A DNA stretch of 64,000 nucleotides, taken from positions 1 through 64,000 of the forward strand of contig NZ_WBMT01000006.1 in NCBI RefSeq assembly GCF_008923185.1, written 5' to 3'. The DNA comes from Actinomadura rudentiformis (GTDB taxonomy: Bacteria; Actinomycetota; Actinomycetes; Streptosporangiales; Streptosporangiaceae). Positions 51,485 through 60,157 of the stretch are shown in pieces; the first letter of the stretch is position 1, and each line of letters starts with the position of its first letter. A model generated the notes under the pieces. It made no database searches. It saw nothing but the letters and a program-made list of their open reading frames with translations, and was not told the origin of the DNA. The position numbers and the translations under genes are program-made.

Positions 51485-53011
51485 ATGACCATCACCAGAA
51501 AGCTGATCGTGGCGGGCGCCGGGCTGGCCACCGCCGCGGGGCTCGTGGCGGTGCCGGGTGCCGCGACCGCGAGCGCCGGCGGCCTCGCCCGCTTCCACCA
51601 GCAGAAGATCGTCTGGAAGGACTGCACGCTCGGCCCTGGCGACGAGGTGGGCAAGGAGCTCGACAAGGCCGGGGTCAGGTGCGCCGACGTGACCGTGCCG
51701 CTCGACTACGCCAAGCCCGGCGGCCGCACGATCAAGGTGGCGATCTCACGCCTGGCCGCCACCGGCAAGGCGGATCGGATCGGCACCATGCTGATCAACG
51801 GCGGCGGCCCGGGGCCGGCGATCGACATGCCCCCGTACATCCGCGGCCTCATGGGGGACGCCGGCACGCGGTACGACCTGATCGGCATGGACCCGCGGTC
51901 GATCGGCCGCAGCGCGCCCGTGGACTGCGGCTGGCCGGCCGGAACGTGGATCAGGTCGGCCGGTGTGGACCGCCGCGGCTTCGACCGCGCCGTGGCGTTC
52001 GCCAGGGACCTGGCGGACAGGTGCGCGCGGGTCGACCCCGAGCTCATGAGGAACATCAGCACCCGCAACGCCGCCCGCGACATCGACGTCGTCCGTGCCG
52101 TGCTCGGCGAACGGAAGATCTCCTACAACGGCGCCTCGTACGGTACCTACCTCGGCGCCGTCTACGCCCAGATGTTCCCCGGCCGGCTCGACCGCACCCT
52201 GCTCGACAGCGGCGTCGACCCGGCCACGTGGGGCCCCGGGCTCCTCAAGACCACCGGTGCGGCGAACGAGCGGGCGCTGGTCGGCTTCGCGGACTGGGCT
52301 GCGCGCCGGAACGCGGAGTACGGCCTCGGCGCGACCCGCAAGGAGGTGCTCGACACCGTGCTGGGCGTCATCCAGGCGTCCGCGCGCAGGCCGTTGCGGG
52401 TCGGCGCTTATGCGGTCGACGACAACGTGCTCCCAAGCGAGCTCTTCAACCTCGTCGGATCGGACCGTGAGGCCGACCGCTCCCACATGGCGGCGTCGCT
52501 GAAGGTCTTCAAGGAGGCCGCGGCGGGCCGTCCGGCGCGGCCGCACGAGCGGCTGGCCGAGGAACTGGAGTTCGTGCTGACCGGGAAGGAGTCGCAGTAC
52601 GGCAGTGCTCAGGTGGCGCTGCTGTGCGGGGACGCGGCCGGGGAGCGCGACCCCGAGGCCCACTGGCGGGACGTCCAGCGCAGCCGCGCCAGGCATCCGG
52701 TCTTCGGTGCGGTGGCGCACAACATCAACCCCTGCGCGTTCTGGCCGTACACGCCCCGCGAGGAGCCGACCCGCATCTCGGCCGAGTTGCCCTCGCTCGT
52801 CGTCGGAGCCACCGGCGACACCCGCACCGTCTACCAGTCCAGCCTGGCGCTGCACCGGCTGCTCGGCGGCTCACACATGGTCACCCTGCGCGGCGCCGAC
52901 TTCCACGCGCCCTACCAGGCGGCGTACGGCAACGCGTGCCTCAACGACCAGGTGAACACCTACCTGGGAACCGGAGTGCTGCCCCGCAAGAACGTCGTCT
53001 GCGAAAAGTAA
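51485..53011 (+). CDS. Secreted alpha/beta hydrolase, tripeptidyl aminopeptidase-like
   Basis: 508 residues; ATG 51485. Signal peptide about 1-30 (RKLIVAGAGLATAAGLVAV then PGAATASAG). The mature enzyme is an S33-like peptidase: TMLINGGGPGPAIDMPPYI, YDLIGMDPRSIGRSAP, nucleophile elbow YNGASYGTYLGAVYAQMFPG (Ser in GASYG), GATGDTRTVYQSSLAL (acid) and a His in GADFHAPYQAAYGN. C-terminal C-x..-C pairs (GDAAGERD, INPCAFWP, GNACLN, VVCEK). Likely removes N-terminal tripeptides or acyl groups outside the cell. Divergent from the kinase gene and perhaps under the same regulator. Ends at a 12-pair hairpin. Confidence 0.88.
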   Translation: MTITRKLIVAGAGLATAAGLVAVPGAATASAGGLARFHQQKIVWKDCTLGPGDEVGKELDKAGVRCADVTVPLDYAKPGGRTIKVAISRLAATGKADRIGTMLINGGGPGPAIDMPPYIRGLMGDAGTRYDLIGMDPRSIGRSAPVDCGWPAGTWIRSAGVDRRGFDRAVAFARDLADRCARVDPELMRNISTRNAARDIDVVRAVLGERKISYNGASYGTYLGAVYAQMFPGRLDRTLLDSGVDPATWGPGLLKTTGAANERALVGFADWAARRNAEYGLGATRKEVLDTVLGVIQASARRPLRVGAYAVDDNVLPSELFNLVGSDREADRSHMAASLKVFKEAAAGRPARPHERLAEELEFVLTGKESQYGSAQVALLCGDAAGERDPEAHWRDVQRSRARHPVFGAVAHNINPCAFWPYTPREEPTRISAELPSLVVGATGDTRTVYQSSLALHRLLGGSHMVTLRGADFHAPYQAAYGNACLNDQVNTYLGTGVLPRKNVVCEK

Positions 53012-53022
53012 GCCCGATCAGT

Positions 53023-53050
53023 GTGCCGGTGCCGAGAACGGCACCGGCAC
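53023..53050 (+). terminator. 12-pair hairpin after the secreted hydrolase
   Basis: GTGCCGGTGCCG-agaa-CGGCACCGGCAC, perfect arms and a tetraloop, 11 bases after the stop and 32 before the convergent L,D-transpeptidase end. Confidence 0.75.
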
Positions 53051-53081
53051 AGGGCTCTTTGGAGGGCTCCTTGGGGGCCGG

Positions 53082-54281
53082 TTATTTGAGAGGTTGTCCC
53101 ATGACCGGGGCGCCCAGCGCGCTGCCCTTGAGCCAGCCGTCCCACGAGATCGCCCAAGGCGTCGGTCCGTTGCCGAAGCGCAGCTTGCGGGTGGTGCCGG
53201 TGACCTCGATGATGTCGCCGCGCTGCGTGAAGTCGTAGAACCACTTCGCGTCCGTGGGGGAGGCGTTGACGCAGCCGTGGCTGACGTTGGCGCTGCCCTG
53301 CGATCCGGTCGACCAGGGGGCCGAGTGGACGAACGTGCCGCTGTAGGTGGTGCGGACGTTCCAGTCGGTGGGCGTGCGGTAGTCACCCGGGTTGCCGGTG
53401 GTGGAGGAGTCCATGACCATGTGCGCGACCTTCTCCTGCGCGATCATGACGCCTGTGTAGCTGTCGTCCCCGGGCTTGCCGAGGCTGACCTTCATCGTCC
53501 GCACGGTCTTGTCGCCGTCCTTCACCGTCGCCCGGTGCGTCTTGGCGTTGATCTTCGTGTAGTGCTTGGCCCCGACGCTGAAGTTGAGCGTGCGGTCCTT
53601 CACCCCGTACAGCCCGTTGCCCGCCTTGACGCCCGCCAGATGGGCGACGACCTGGACCTTCGAACCCGTCGGCCAGTACTCGCGGGGCCGGAAGTCGACC
53701 TCCTTGTCGCTGATCCAGTGCCAGGCGCCCTCGACCGGCTTGGACATGCGGACTTCGAGCGACCGTTCGACCGCCGCCCGGCCCGCCTTGGTGGACACCG
53801 GCTGCGTGAGCAGCAGCTGGACCGGCATGCCGACCCCGACCTTCTCGCCGTCCAGCGGCGCCATGCCGCTTTCGAGCTTCTTGCGAGGGGTGAGGGTGGT
53901 GAACGTGGAGGTGGCGGTGACGGTTTTGCCGTCGTCGGTGCCCTTGGCCGTGACGGTGTACGTGGTCGACGGGCGCAGCGTCCATCGCGACTTCCACGAC
54001 AGGCCGTCCGGAGCGAGCGCGCCCTCCGCCTTCCGTCCCTTGGCGTCGGCGACCGTCACCTCGGTGAGCTTGCCCTTGTCGGCCTTGACCGTGACCGGCT
54101 GGTCGGGCGCGACCTGCTTGGTGCCGGTGGCAGGTGTGATCGCCAGCTTGGCGGCGGCCTTCTGGCCGCCTCCACCGCCCTTGCCGCCGTCGTCGTCACC
54201 GCCCGACGAACATCCGGCCGCGGCGACGACCACCGCGAGAACGGCCGCCGCGCAGGCGCTTCCGGCCCGACCTTTCACCAC
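53082..54281 (-). CDS. L,D-transpeptidase lipoprotein
   Basis: 399 residues from GTG 54281 (AAGGG 7 bases upstream). A lipoprotein signal (ACAAAVLAVVVAAAGC lipobox) gives an outward-facing, membrane-anchored protein. A Gly/Asp-rich linker is followed by two Ig-like domains (about 50-230: LAITPATGTKQVAPDQPVTV, GVGMPVQLLLTQPV). The YkuD domain (about 255-385) has HMVMDSSTTGNPGDYRTPTD, FVHSAPWSTGSQGSANVSHG and catalytic HGCVNASP. It forms 3-3 peptidoglycan cross-links resistant to many beta-lactams, as in mycobacterial Ldt proteins with the same Ig-Ig-YkuD plan. The upstream gene is divergent. Confidence 0.93.
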   Translation of the reverse strand: MVKGRAGSACAAAVLAVVVAAAGCSSGGDDDGGKGGGGGQKAAAKLAITPATGTKQVAPDQPVTVKADKGKLTEVTVADAKGRKAEGALAPDGLSWKSRWTLRPSTTYTVTAKGTDDGKTVTATSTFTTLTPRKKLESGMAPLDGEKVGVGMPVQLLLTQPVSTKAGRAAVERSLEVRMSKPVEGAWHWISDKEVDFRPREYWPTGSKVQVVAHLAGVKAGNGLYGVKDRTLNFSVGAKHYTKINAKTHRATVKDGDKTVRTMKVSLGKPGDDSYTGVMIAQEKVAHMVMDSSTTGNPGDYRTPTDWNVRTTYSGTFVHSAPWSTGSQGSANVSHGCVNASPTDAKWFYDFTQRGDIIEVTGTTRKLRFGNGPTPWAISWDGWLKGSALGAPVMGQPLK

Positions 54282-54401
54282 TGAGCACCCTTCATGACTG
54301 TGCGCCTCCGCATCATTCGACAAGGGGTTCCCCTCGTTCGACAGAGTATGTCCCGGAAAAAGCGATTGCCCCCGTCTCATGCGATCGGTGACCCTGGACG
54401 C

Positions 54402-54989
54402 ATGGAGGTCATCTTTCAGCGGGTGTCGGCCACGGCGTATTTCAGCACTGCCACCAGGAACGACGGTGTGACCGTGCGGGTGCCGGGCTATGACCGCACC
54501 AGCCCGATCCCGCACGACCTCGCCCATTTCGTCGCCGAGCACGAGTTCGGCCTGGCCAGGGGCTTCTGGGGGAGCGTCGCGGCGGGCGCCATGTTCACGA
54601 ACATGAAGGTCGTGGACGGGCGCCGGCGCCCGCACGCCGACGAGCGTTCCAAGCGGATCATGAAGGCCAACGGCCTGTGGCTCGGCGCCGGGGAGGCCGT
54701 CGCCGGCGCGGTCCACGACGCGGTCGAAGAGGGCCACACGGCTGAGCGTGCCCTGGTGGCGCTGCGCAAGATGCACGGAGTCGTCAGCACCGAGCCGCTG
54801 CCGGTGGGCGTCGAGGACGTCGAACGGGCGATGAGCGCGTTGCGCGCCGCCGAGGACCGCTGGGCGCAGGTCCCGGCAGGGGAGGGCATGGCGCTCTCGT
54901 GGCGGATCCCCGTCTACGACCCCGGTCTCGGTGACCGCCGGTCCAAGGACCGCAAGGGCGGCCGCCGCAAGCCGCGCGGTGTCCGCTAG
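54402..54989 (+). CDS. Conserved actinobacterial protein of unknown function
   Basis: 195 residues from ATG 54402; an in-frame ATG at 54348 would add 18. Starts MEVIFQRVSATAYFSTATRN, then VPGYDRTSPIPHDLAHFVAE (conserved in recalled homologues as a PHD-x-x-HF motif) and EHEFGLARGFWGSVAAGAMF. The rest is helical with a basic C-terminus (DRRSKDRKGGRRKPRG). No signal or membrane part. I recall similar hypothetical proteins in Streptomyces but no function. Its last 4 bases overlap a small convergent frame. Confidence 0.75.
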   Translation: MEVIFQRVSATAYFSTATRNDGVTVRVPGYDRTSPIPHDLAHFVAEHEFGLARGFWGSVAAGAMFTNMKVVDGRRRPHADERSKRIMKANGLWLGAGEAVAGAVHDAVEEGHTAERALVALRKMHGVVSTEPLPVGVEDVERAMSALRAAEDRWAQVPAGEGMALSWRIPVYDPGLGDRRSKDRKGGRRKPRGVR

Positions 54990-55102
54990 TCCGCTTCGAG
55001 AGCTCTGAGCACGGTCTCGCCCCGCGGGCGGTCCCACCGACGGAACGCCAGAGTGATCGTCCCGTCGGCGAGACCCTCCCACCAGTGCTGGGGGAACAGC
55101 AT
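54986..55102 (-). CDS. 38-residue frame resembling an ASCH/PUA N-terminus, coupled to pgl
   Basis: From ATG 55102, which shares its T with the pgl stop (TGATG), to a stop at 54986. The first 26 residues, with HWWEGLADGTITLAFRRW, match the start of actinobacterial ASCH/PUA-like proteins (LF-x-x-H/L-W-x-x-I-x-x-G-x-I-T-x-x-F-R-R-W; recalled pattern). The rest (GETVLRALEAD) is unrelated to the domain and the beta-barrel is absent. Probably the truncated start of a lost ASCH gene; the pgl stop and start overlap may still allow translation. Confidence 0.45.
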   Translation of the reverse strand: MLFPQHWWEGLADGTITLAFRRWDRPRGETVLRALEAD

Positions 55103-55884
55103 CAGGGGGAGGCGATGCGTTCGATGCCGGGTGGCAGCTGCGACGCGGCGGCCCGGTCCAGCAGGAACAGCGTGCGCTGGCGCCCGCGCGCCCCCGCGAC
55201 GGGCACCTGTACCGGGCCCGCCTCCTTCGACAGCCCGAGCCGGACCGCCCTGGCCTTCTCCTCGCCCGCCGCGAGGATCCAGACCTCACGGGCGGCCCTG
55301 ATCGAGGGGAACGTCAGGGAGACACGGGTGGGCGGCGGCTTGGGCGCGCCCCGCACCGCCACCACCGGCCGCTCGTCGTAGACCGCCGGCATCTCCGGGA
55401 ACAACGACGCGACGTGCGCGTCCGGCCCCACGCCCAGCATCAGGACGTCGAACGAGGGCACCGGCCCGTGGTCCTCCGGCCTGGCCGCGCTGCCCAGCTC
55501 CGCGGCGTACCGTTCGGCGGCCGCCTCCGGGTCGTTCCCGTCGGGGCCGTCGGTCGCGGGCATCGCGTGCACCCGGGCCGGGTCGACGTCCACGTGGTCG
55601 AGCAGCGCCTTGCGGGCACCGGTCTCGTTGCGCTCCGGATCGCCGGTCGGCAGGAAACGTTCGTCGCCCCACCAGATGTCCAGGCTCCGCCAGTCGATGG
55701 CGTCGCGTGCCGCGCTGGCGCAGAGCTCGGCGAGCACGGCGGTGCCCACCCCGCCGCCGGTCAGCACCACCGAGGCCGTGCCCCGGGCCGCCTGCACGTC
55801 GACGATCCGGGTCACCAGCCGGGCCGCGACCGCCTGCGCCAGCAGTGCCTGGTCCCGGTGGATCAGGACGGTCGGCGTGGTCAT
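55102..55884 (-). CDS. pgl: 6-phosphogluconolactonase
   Basis: 260 residues from ATG 55884, overlapping the opcA stop (ATGA). DevB/SOL family: VVLTGGGVGTAVLAEL, DIWWGDERFLPTGDPERNE and MLGVGPDAHVASLFPEMP. Hydrolyses 6-phosphogluconolactone made by Zwf. Last gene of tal-pgi-pgi-like-pgi-like-zwf-opcA-pgl. Confidence 0.96.
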   Translation of the reverse strand: MTTPTVLIHRDQALLAQAVAARLVTRIVDVQAARGTASVVLTGGGVGTAVLAELCASAARDAIDWRSLDIWWGDERFLPTGDPERNETGARKALLDHVDVDPARVHAMPATDGPDGNDPEAAAERYAAELGSAARPEDHGPVPSFDVLMLGVGPDAHVASLFPEMPAVYDERPVVAVRGAPKPPPTRVSLTFPSIRAAREVWILAAGEEKARAVRLGLSKEAGPVQVPVAGARGRQRTLFLLDRAAASQLPPGIERIASP

Positions 55885-56843
55885 CGGCCGTCCGCCTGCT
55901 CCGGCGGGGCCGCCTTGGAGGCCGCCTTGGCACTGGACAGGTCCTTGGCGAACCGCGCCGCGGCCTCGTGGTAGGGCTCGTCCGGATCGAGCCGCCGCAG
56001 CTCCTCGGCCAGCAGCTCGGCCATCGGGCGGCGCATCAGCGACACCTGCCGGTCTGGCTGGTCGGGGCGCGACAGCGTGGCCACCCGCCCGTCGCAGCGC
56101 GACACCTCGAGGTCGCCGCTCGTCGTGGTCAGCCGGACGCCGGTGATGCCGGGGCCGTCGGAGACGACCCGGCTCACCGGCACCCCGAGCCGGATCGACA
56201 ACCACGCCGCGAGCAGCTCGGCGCTGGGGCTGTCGGGCTCCGCGGACACCTCGCCGGAGACGATCTCGTCGTGGTCCTGGTCGAGCGCGGCGGCGAGCAG
56301 CGACCGCCACGAGGTGAGCCGCGTCCAGGTGAAGTCGGTGTCGCCCGGCCGGTAACCCTCGGCCAGCTTGGCCAGGGTGCCGAGCCGGTCACGGGCCGCA
56401 TAGGAATCGGTCACCCGGCGCTGGGCCAGCGCGCCCAGCGGGTCCTCGCTGGGGACCTTGGGGACCTTGCCGCCGGGCCACCACGTCACCACCGGCGTGT
56501 CCGGCATGAGCAGCGGCACCACGACCGAGTCGGCGTGCTCGGCGAGCGGCCCGTACATCCGGAGCAGCACGGTCTCGCCCGGGCCGGTCTCGCCCATCCG
56601 GATCTCCGCGTCCAGGCGCGAGGTGTTGCCGCGCGCCTCCCGGGAGATGACCGTCAGGACGCGGCACGGGTGCTCGCGGGACGCCTCGGTGCCGGCCCGG
56701 ACGGCGTCGTACTGCGCCGACTCGTCGGTCACGATGATCAGTGTCAGCACCATGCCGACCGCGGGCCCGCCCATCAGGTGCCGTGCCTGGGTGAGCGCCT
56801 CCTGGATCCGGCGCGTGCTGGTGTCGGTGAGATCGATGTTCAT
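55881..56843 (-). CDS. opcA: Glucose-6-phosphate dehydrogenase assembly protein OpcA
   Basis: 320 residues. OpcA is needed for active Zwf in cyanobacteria and actinomycetes and can mediate redox control of it. Visible conserved pieces are ARHLMGGPAVGMVLTLIIVT, SREHPCRVLTVISREARGN, VVPLLMPDTPVVTWWPG and LAAWLSIRLGVPVSR. One base separates it from the zwf stop. C-terminal Ala/Lys/Ser-rich tail of about 20 residues. Confidence 0.95.
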   Translation of the reverse strand: MNIDLTDTSTRRIQEALTQARHLMGGPAVGMVLTLIIVTDESAQYDAVRAGTEASREHPCRVLTVISREARGNTSRLDAEIRMGETGPGETVLLRMYGPLAEHADSVVVPLLMPDTPVVTWWPGGKVPKVPSEDPLGALAQRRVTDSYAARDRLGTLAKLAEGYRPGDTDFTWTRLTSWRSLLAAALDQDHDEIVSGEVSAEPDSPSAELLAAWLSIRLGVPVSRVVSDGPGITGVRLTTTSGDLEVSRCDGRVATLSRPDQPDRQVSLMRRPMAELLAEELRRLDPDEPYHEAAARFAKDLSSAKAASKAAPPEQADGR

Positions 56844-56844
56844 C

Positions 56845-58371
56845 TCAGATTCGCCTCCAAGCGCGTCCGTCGCGGGCCATGAGCTCGTCGGCGCCGGCGG
56901 GGCCGTAGCCGCCGGACTTGTACTGCTCGACCTTGGGCTTGGACGCCCAGTACTCGGTCACGGGGTCGAGGATGTTCCAGGACAGCTCGACCTCCTCCTG
57001 GCGGGGGAACAGCGGCGGGTCGCCGATCAGCACGTCGAGCAGCAGGCGCTCGTAGGCCTCGGGGGAGGACTCGGTGAACGACTCGCCGTAGGCGAAGTCC
57101 ATGTTCACGTCGCGGATCTCCATCGAGGTGCCGGGCACCTTGGAGCCGAACCGGACCGTGATGCCCTCGTCCGGCTGCACCCGCATCACCAGCGCGTTCT
57201 CACCGAGTTCCTCGGTGTCGGTCAGCGAGAAGGGCAGGTGCGGGGCCTGCTGGAAGATCATCGCGACCTCGGTGACGCGGCGGCTGAGCCGCTTGCCGGT
57301 CCGCAGGTAGAACGGCACGCCCGCCCACCGGCGGGTGTCGATCTCCATCTTGATGGCCGCGTACGTCTCGGTCCTGGAGTCGGGCGGGATGCCCTCCTCG
57401 TCCAGATAGCCGCCCACCTTGACGCCGCCCTGCCAGCCCGCCGAGTACTGCCCGCGGGCCGTGGCCAGGCCCAGGTCCTCGGGCAGCCGGACCGAGGAGA
57501 GGATCTTGGCCTTCTCGGCGCGGACCGCCTCGGCGCTGAAGGAGGTCGGCTCCTCCATGGCGGTGAGCGCGAGCAGCTGGAGCAGGTGGTTCTGGATGAC
57601 GTCGCGGGCGGCGCCTATGCCGTCGTAGTAGCCCGCGCGGCCGCCGATGCCGATGTCCTCGGCCATGGTGATCTGCACGTGGTCGACGTAGGAGCGGTTC
57701 CAGATGGGCTCGAACATCGTGTTGGCGAACCGCAGCGCCAGGATGTTCTGCACCGTCTCCTTGCCGAGGTAGTGGTCGATCCGGAAGATCGACTCCTCGG
57801 GGAAGACACGGTGCACGGTGTCGTTCAGCTCGACCGCGCTGGTCAGGTCGTGCCCGAACGGCTTCTCCACGACCACCCGGCGCCAGGACTTCTCGTCGTG
57901 CTCGGCCAGCCCGCTGCGCTGCAGCTGCTCGACCACCTGGGGGAAGAACTTCGGGGGGATCGAGAGGTAGAACGCGTAGTTGCCACCCGTGCCGCGGGTG
58001 GTGTCCAGCTCCTTGACCGCCATGGCCAGGGCGTCGAAGGCGCCGGGGTCGCTGAACTCCCCGGGCACGAAGTGCATGCCCTCGGACAGGTGCTGCCAGA
58101 CGTCCTCGCGGAACGGGGTCCGCGCGTGCTCCTTGACCGACTCGTAGGCGATCTGGCGGAAGTCCTGGTGGTCCCAGTCGCGGCGGGCGAAACCCACCAG
58201 CGAGAAGCCGGGGGGCAGGAGCCCGCGGTTGGCCAGGTCGTAGATGGCCGGCAGCAGCTTCTTGCGTGACAGGTCCCCCGTGACGCCGAACAGCACCAGC
58301 ACGCAGGGCCCCGCCACCCGTGGCAGCCGCTTGTCCCGCGGATCCCGGAGCGGATTGTCTTTCGTGCTCAC
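56845..58371 (-). CDS. zwf: Glucose-6-phosphate dehydrogenase
   Basis: 508 residues, GTG 58371. Rossmann start LFGVTGDLSRKKLLPAIYDL, active-site RIDHYLGKETVQNILALRF (with the catalytic Lys/His in DHYLGKE) and VVVEKPFGHDL. First enzyme of the oxidative pentose phosphate pathway, making NADPH. A tandem-repeat leader separates it from the upstream pgi-like paralogue; the genes are otherwise collinear. Confidence 0.98.
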   Translation of the reverse strand: MSTKDNPLRDPRDKRLPRVAGPCVLVLFGVTGDLSRKKLLPAIYDLANRGLLPPGFSLVGFARRDWDHQDFRQIAYESVKEHARTPFREDVWQHLSEGMHFVPGEFSDPGAFDALAMAVKELDTTRGTGGNYAFYLSIPPKFFPQVVEQLQRSGLAEHDEKSWRRVVVEKPFGHDLTSAVELNDTVHRVFPEESIFRIDHYLGKETVQNILALRFANTMFEPIWNRSYVDHVQITMAEDIGIGGRAGYYDGIGAARDVIQNHLLQLLALTAMEEPTSFSAEAVRAEKAKILSSVRLPEDLGLATARGQYSAGWQGGVKVGGYLDEEGIPPDSRTETYAAIKMEIDTRRWAGVPFYLRTGKRLSRRVTEVAMIFQQAPHLPFSLTDTEELGENALVMRVQPDEGITVRFGSKVPGTSMEIRDVNMDFAYGESFTESSPEAYERLLLDVLIGDPPLFPRQEEVELSWNILDPVTEYWASKPKVEQYKSGGYGPAGADELMARDGRAWRRI

Positions 58372-58395
58372 GTGGCGGCCCCCTCTGTCGGTGTA

Positions 58396-58499
58396 TCTCC
58401 GGCTGTCACCGTGGTTCTCGCTGTCACTGTGGTTCTCGCTGTCATTGTCACTCTCGCCGTCACCGTGACTCTGACTGTGACTATCTCTCTGGCTGTCGC
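58396..58499. repeat. Imperfect 18-base tandem repeat before zwf
   Basis: On the plus strand ctgtcaccgtggttctcg recurs with drift as ctgtcactgtggttctcg, ctgtcattgtcactctcg, ccgtcaccgtgactctga and ctgtgactatctctctgg. About five 18-base units fill most of the 142-base gap between zwf and the Pgi-like gene at 58514. It would lie in the leader or promoter of zwf. Confidence 0.75.
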
Positions 58500-58513
58500 A
58501 GGTCTTGCCGACC

Positions 58514-60157
58514 TCATGCCTCTCCTCGGGCGGATTCGAGCAGCCGGGCGAGTCCCGCCCAGCGGTTCTGCAGGTGCAGCCGGACCACCGGGCAGCCGCC
58601 GGACCGAGCCGCGCGGGCCTCGCTGAGGGCCTGCGCCAGCTGGAGCCGGCTCAACCGGTAGTGCCGGTCGGGGACCGGCACGTCGTGAACGACGTTCCCG
58701 GTCAACACCAGGTATACGCCCCTCTCCCGGCGATCATTCCCGATTGCCGGGTAACGGTGACCCCAGCTGATCGTCACAGGGCGGGCGCACCGGGCGGCCA
58801 GCAGCGCGCCGAGCCGGCGCACCTGCGTGCCCTGCCCGCGGGCCCGGTCGGGATCCAGATGGGCGACGATCGCCAGGTGGCCGTCGGCGCCGACGCGTTC
58901 GGCCAGGGCGTCGAACAGCCCGGCCAGATCGGTGGCGCCGGCGAGCACCGGATCGTGGGTGTGCACTTCGACGGCCTGCCCAGGCTCGCCCTCGGTCAAC
59001 ACGGCGGACGCCATGGATTCCTCCGCGGGGGAGGGGGACGGCGCGGAGCCGGCGGGCGGGTCGTGCGGCGCGGGAGCGCCGGGCAGGGGTGCCAGGGGGT
59101 CCATGCCGAGCAGCTGAGCGGCCACGGCGGCGGCGTACTCCCAGACCACCAGCTGCGCAGACGGGGGAGCGGTGACGGTGGCGTCGTCCTGCCGCGGCCG
59201 TCCGTCCAGCGTCACGAGGAAGACGTCGTCGGACGGGACGACCGGCTGGCCGCCGTGCTGGACGAGCGGGAGCATCCGCCCGCCGGTCGCCTCGGCGAGC
59301 AGGACCGCCACCCAGTCGGCGAGCCCCGGCAGGGACGCGGGGTAGTCGCCGAGGACGACGGTCGTGCGGCCCGCCCGGGCGGCGCCGCCGAGGATGGCTC
59401 CCAGCACCAGGCCCGGGTTGTTCTCCGGGCGGGTGAGTGCGGGCAGGACCGTGGTCGCGTGGTCGAGGAGCCTGGCCACGTCGGTCCCGGCGAGCGCGGC
59501 CGGGACGAGCGCGTACGGGGAGAGCGCTCCGAACGGGGTGCGTCCCGGTGCCTCGATCAGCGGATGGCCCGCCTCGTCCGCCCGCTTCGCCGCGGGGCCA
59601 CCGGGTTCGGCGACGGTGACGAAGCGCCGGGCGATCTGCGCCGGGGACAGGTCCAGGTCCTGGAACATCCGGACGAAGACGCGGCGCAGCGTCTCCGTGG
59701 CGGCGTCGTCCCCCGTCACCACGACCATCGTCTGGCGCAGCCGTTCGTGGTCGGCGCCGGTGCGCACCACCGGGCCCGGCTCGGCGCTCTCCAGCAGTGT
59801 CAGCGGCCGTGCCGCGGCGGAGTTGCGGACGATGAGGCCGGCGGCGCGGGCCGGAGCGCCCCGCCCGAGCAGCGCCAGCTCCGTCAGCCCCTCCGCGCGG
59901 GCCTTCGCACGCAGCTCACCGATCTGCGGGAGGATCGCGCGTGAGAAACCGGGCTGTCCCGGCCAGCACAACGCGCGGCCGTCATCGGCGGCCGTGGCGG
60001 CCGACGGCCACAGCGCCGGGTCCTCCGACGCCAGCCGGACCGGCACCTGGTCGATCCAGAGCCTGCCCAGCATGCGTTCGGCGGCGTCCCTGACAGGGCC
60101 GCGTGCGGTGACGGTCGTGTTGCCGGAGACGACCGCGGTGAAGCTCGGCACGGTCAC
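58514..60157 (-). CDS. Pgi-family paralogue C, likely catalytically dead
   Basis: 547 residues. Same length and order of segments as Pgi at 62086, but the active-site loops are gone: the first SIS-domain loop GMGGSS reads GRGAPA (98-103), the phosphate-binding SSKSGDT reads VTGDDAAT (147-154), and the C-terminal substrate loop HTTGQYHKGG reads PAIGNDRRERG. Framework pieces remain: FGALSPYALVPAAL, VVWEYAAAVAAQLLGMDP, HLAIVAHLDPD, and HYRLSRLQLAQALSEARAAR. Frame intact, no stops, codon use like neighbours. The start overlaps the paralogue B stop (ATGA). It probably forms a hetero-oligomer with Pgi or acts as a sugar-phosphate or regulatory subunit; pseudogene is unlikely given the open frame. 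Confidence 0.85.
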   Translation of the reverse strand: MTVPSFTAVVSGNTTVTARGPVRDAAERMLGRLWIDQVPVRLASEDPALWPSAATAADDGRALCWPGQPGFSRAILPQIGELRAKARAEGLTELALLGRGAPARAAGLIVRNSAAARPLTLLESAEPGPVVRTGADHERLRQTMVVVTGDDAATETLRRVFVRMFQDLDLSPAQIARRFVTVAEPGGPAAKRADEAGHPLIEAPGRTPFGALSPYALVPAALAGTDVARLLDHATTVLPALTRPENNPGLVLGAILGGAARAGRTTVVLGDYPASLPGLADWVAVLLAEATGGRMLPLVQHGGQPVVPSDDVFLVTLDGRPRQDDATVTAPPSAQLVVWEYAAAVAAQLLGMDPLAPLPGAPAPHDPPAGSAPSPSPAEESMASAVLTEGEPGQAVEVHTHDPVLAGATDLAGLFDALAERVGADGHLAIVAHLDPDRARGQGTQVRRLGALLAARCARPVTISWGHRYPAIGNDRRERGVYLVLTGNVVHDVPVPDRHYRLSRLQLAQALSEARAARSGGCPVVRLHLQNRWAGLARLLESARGEA

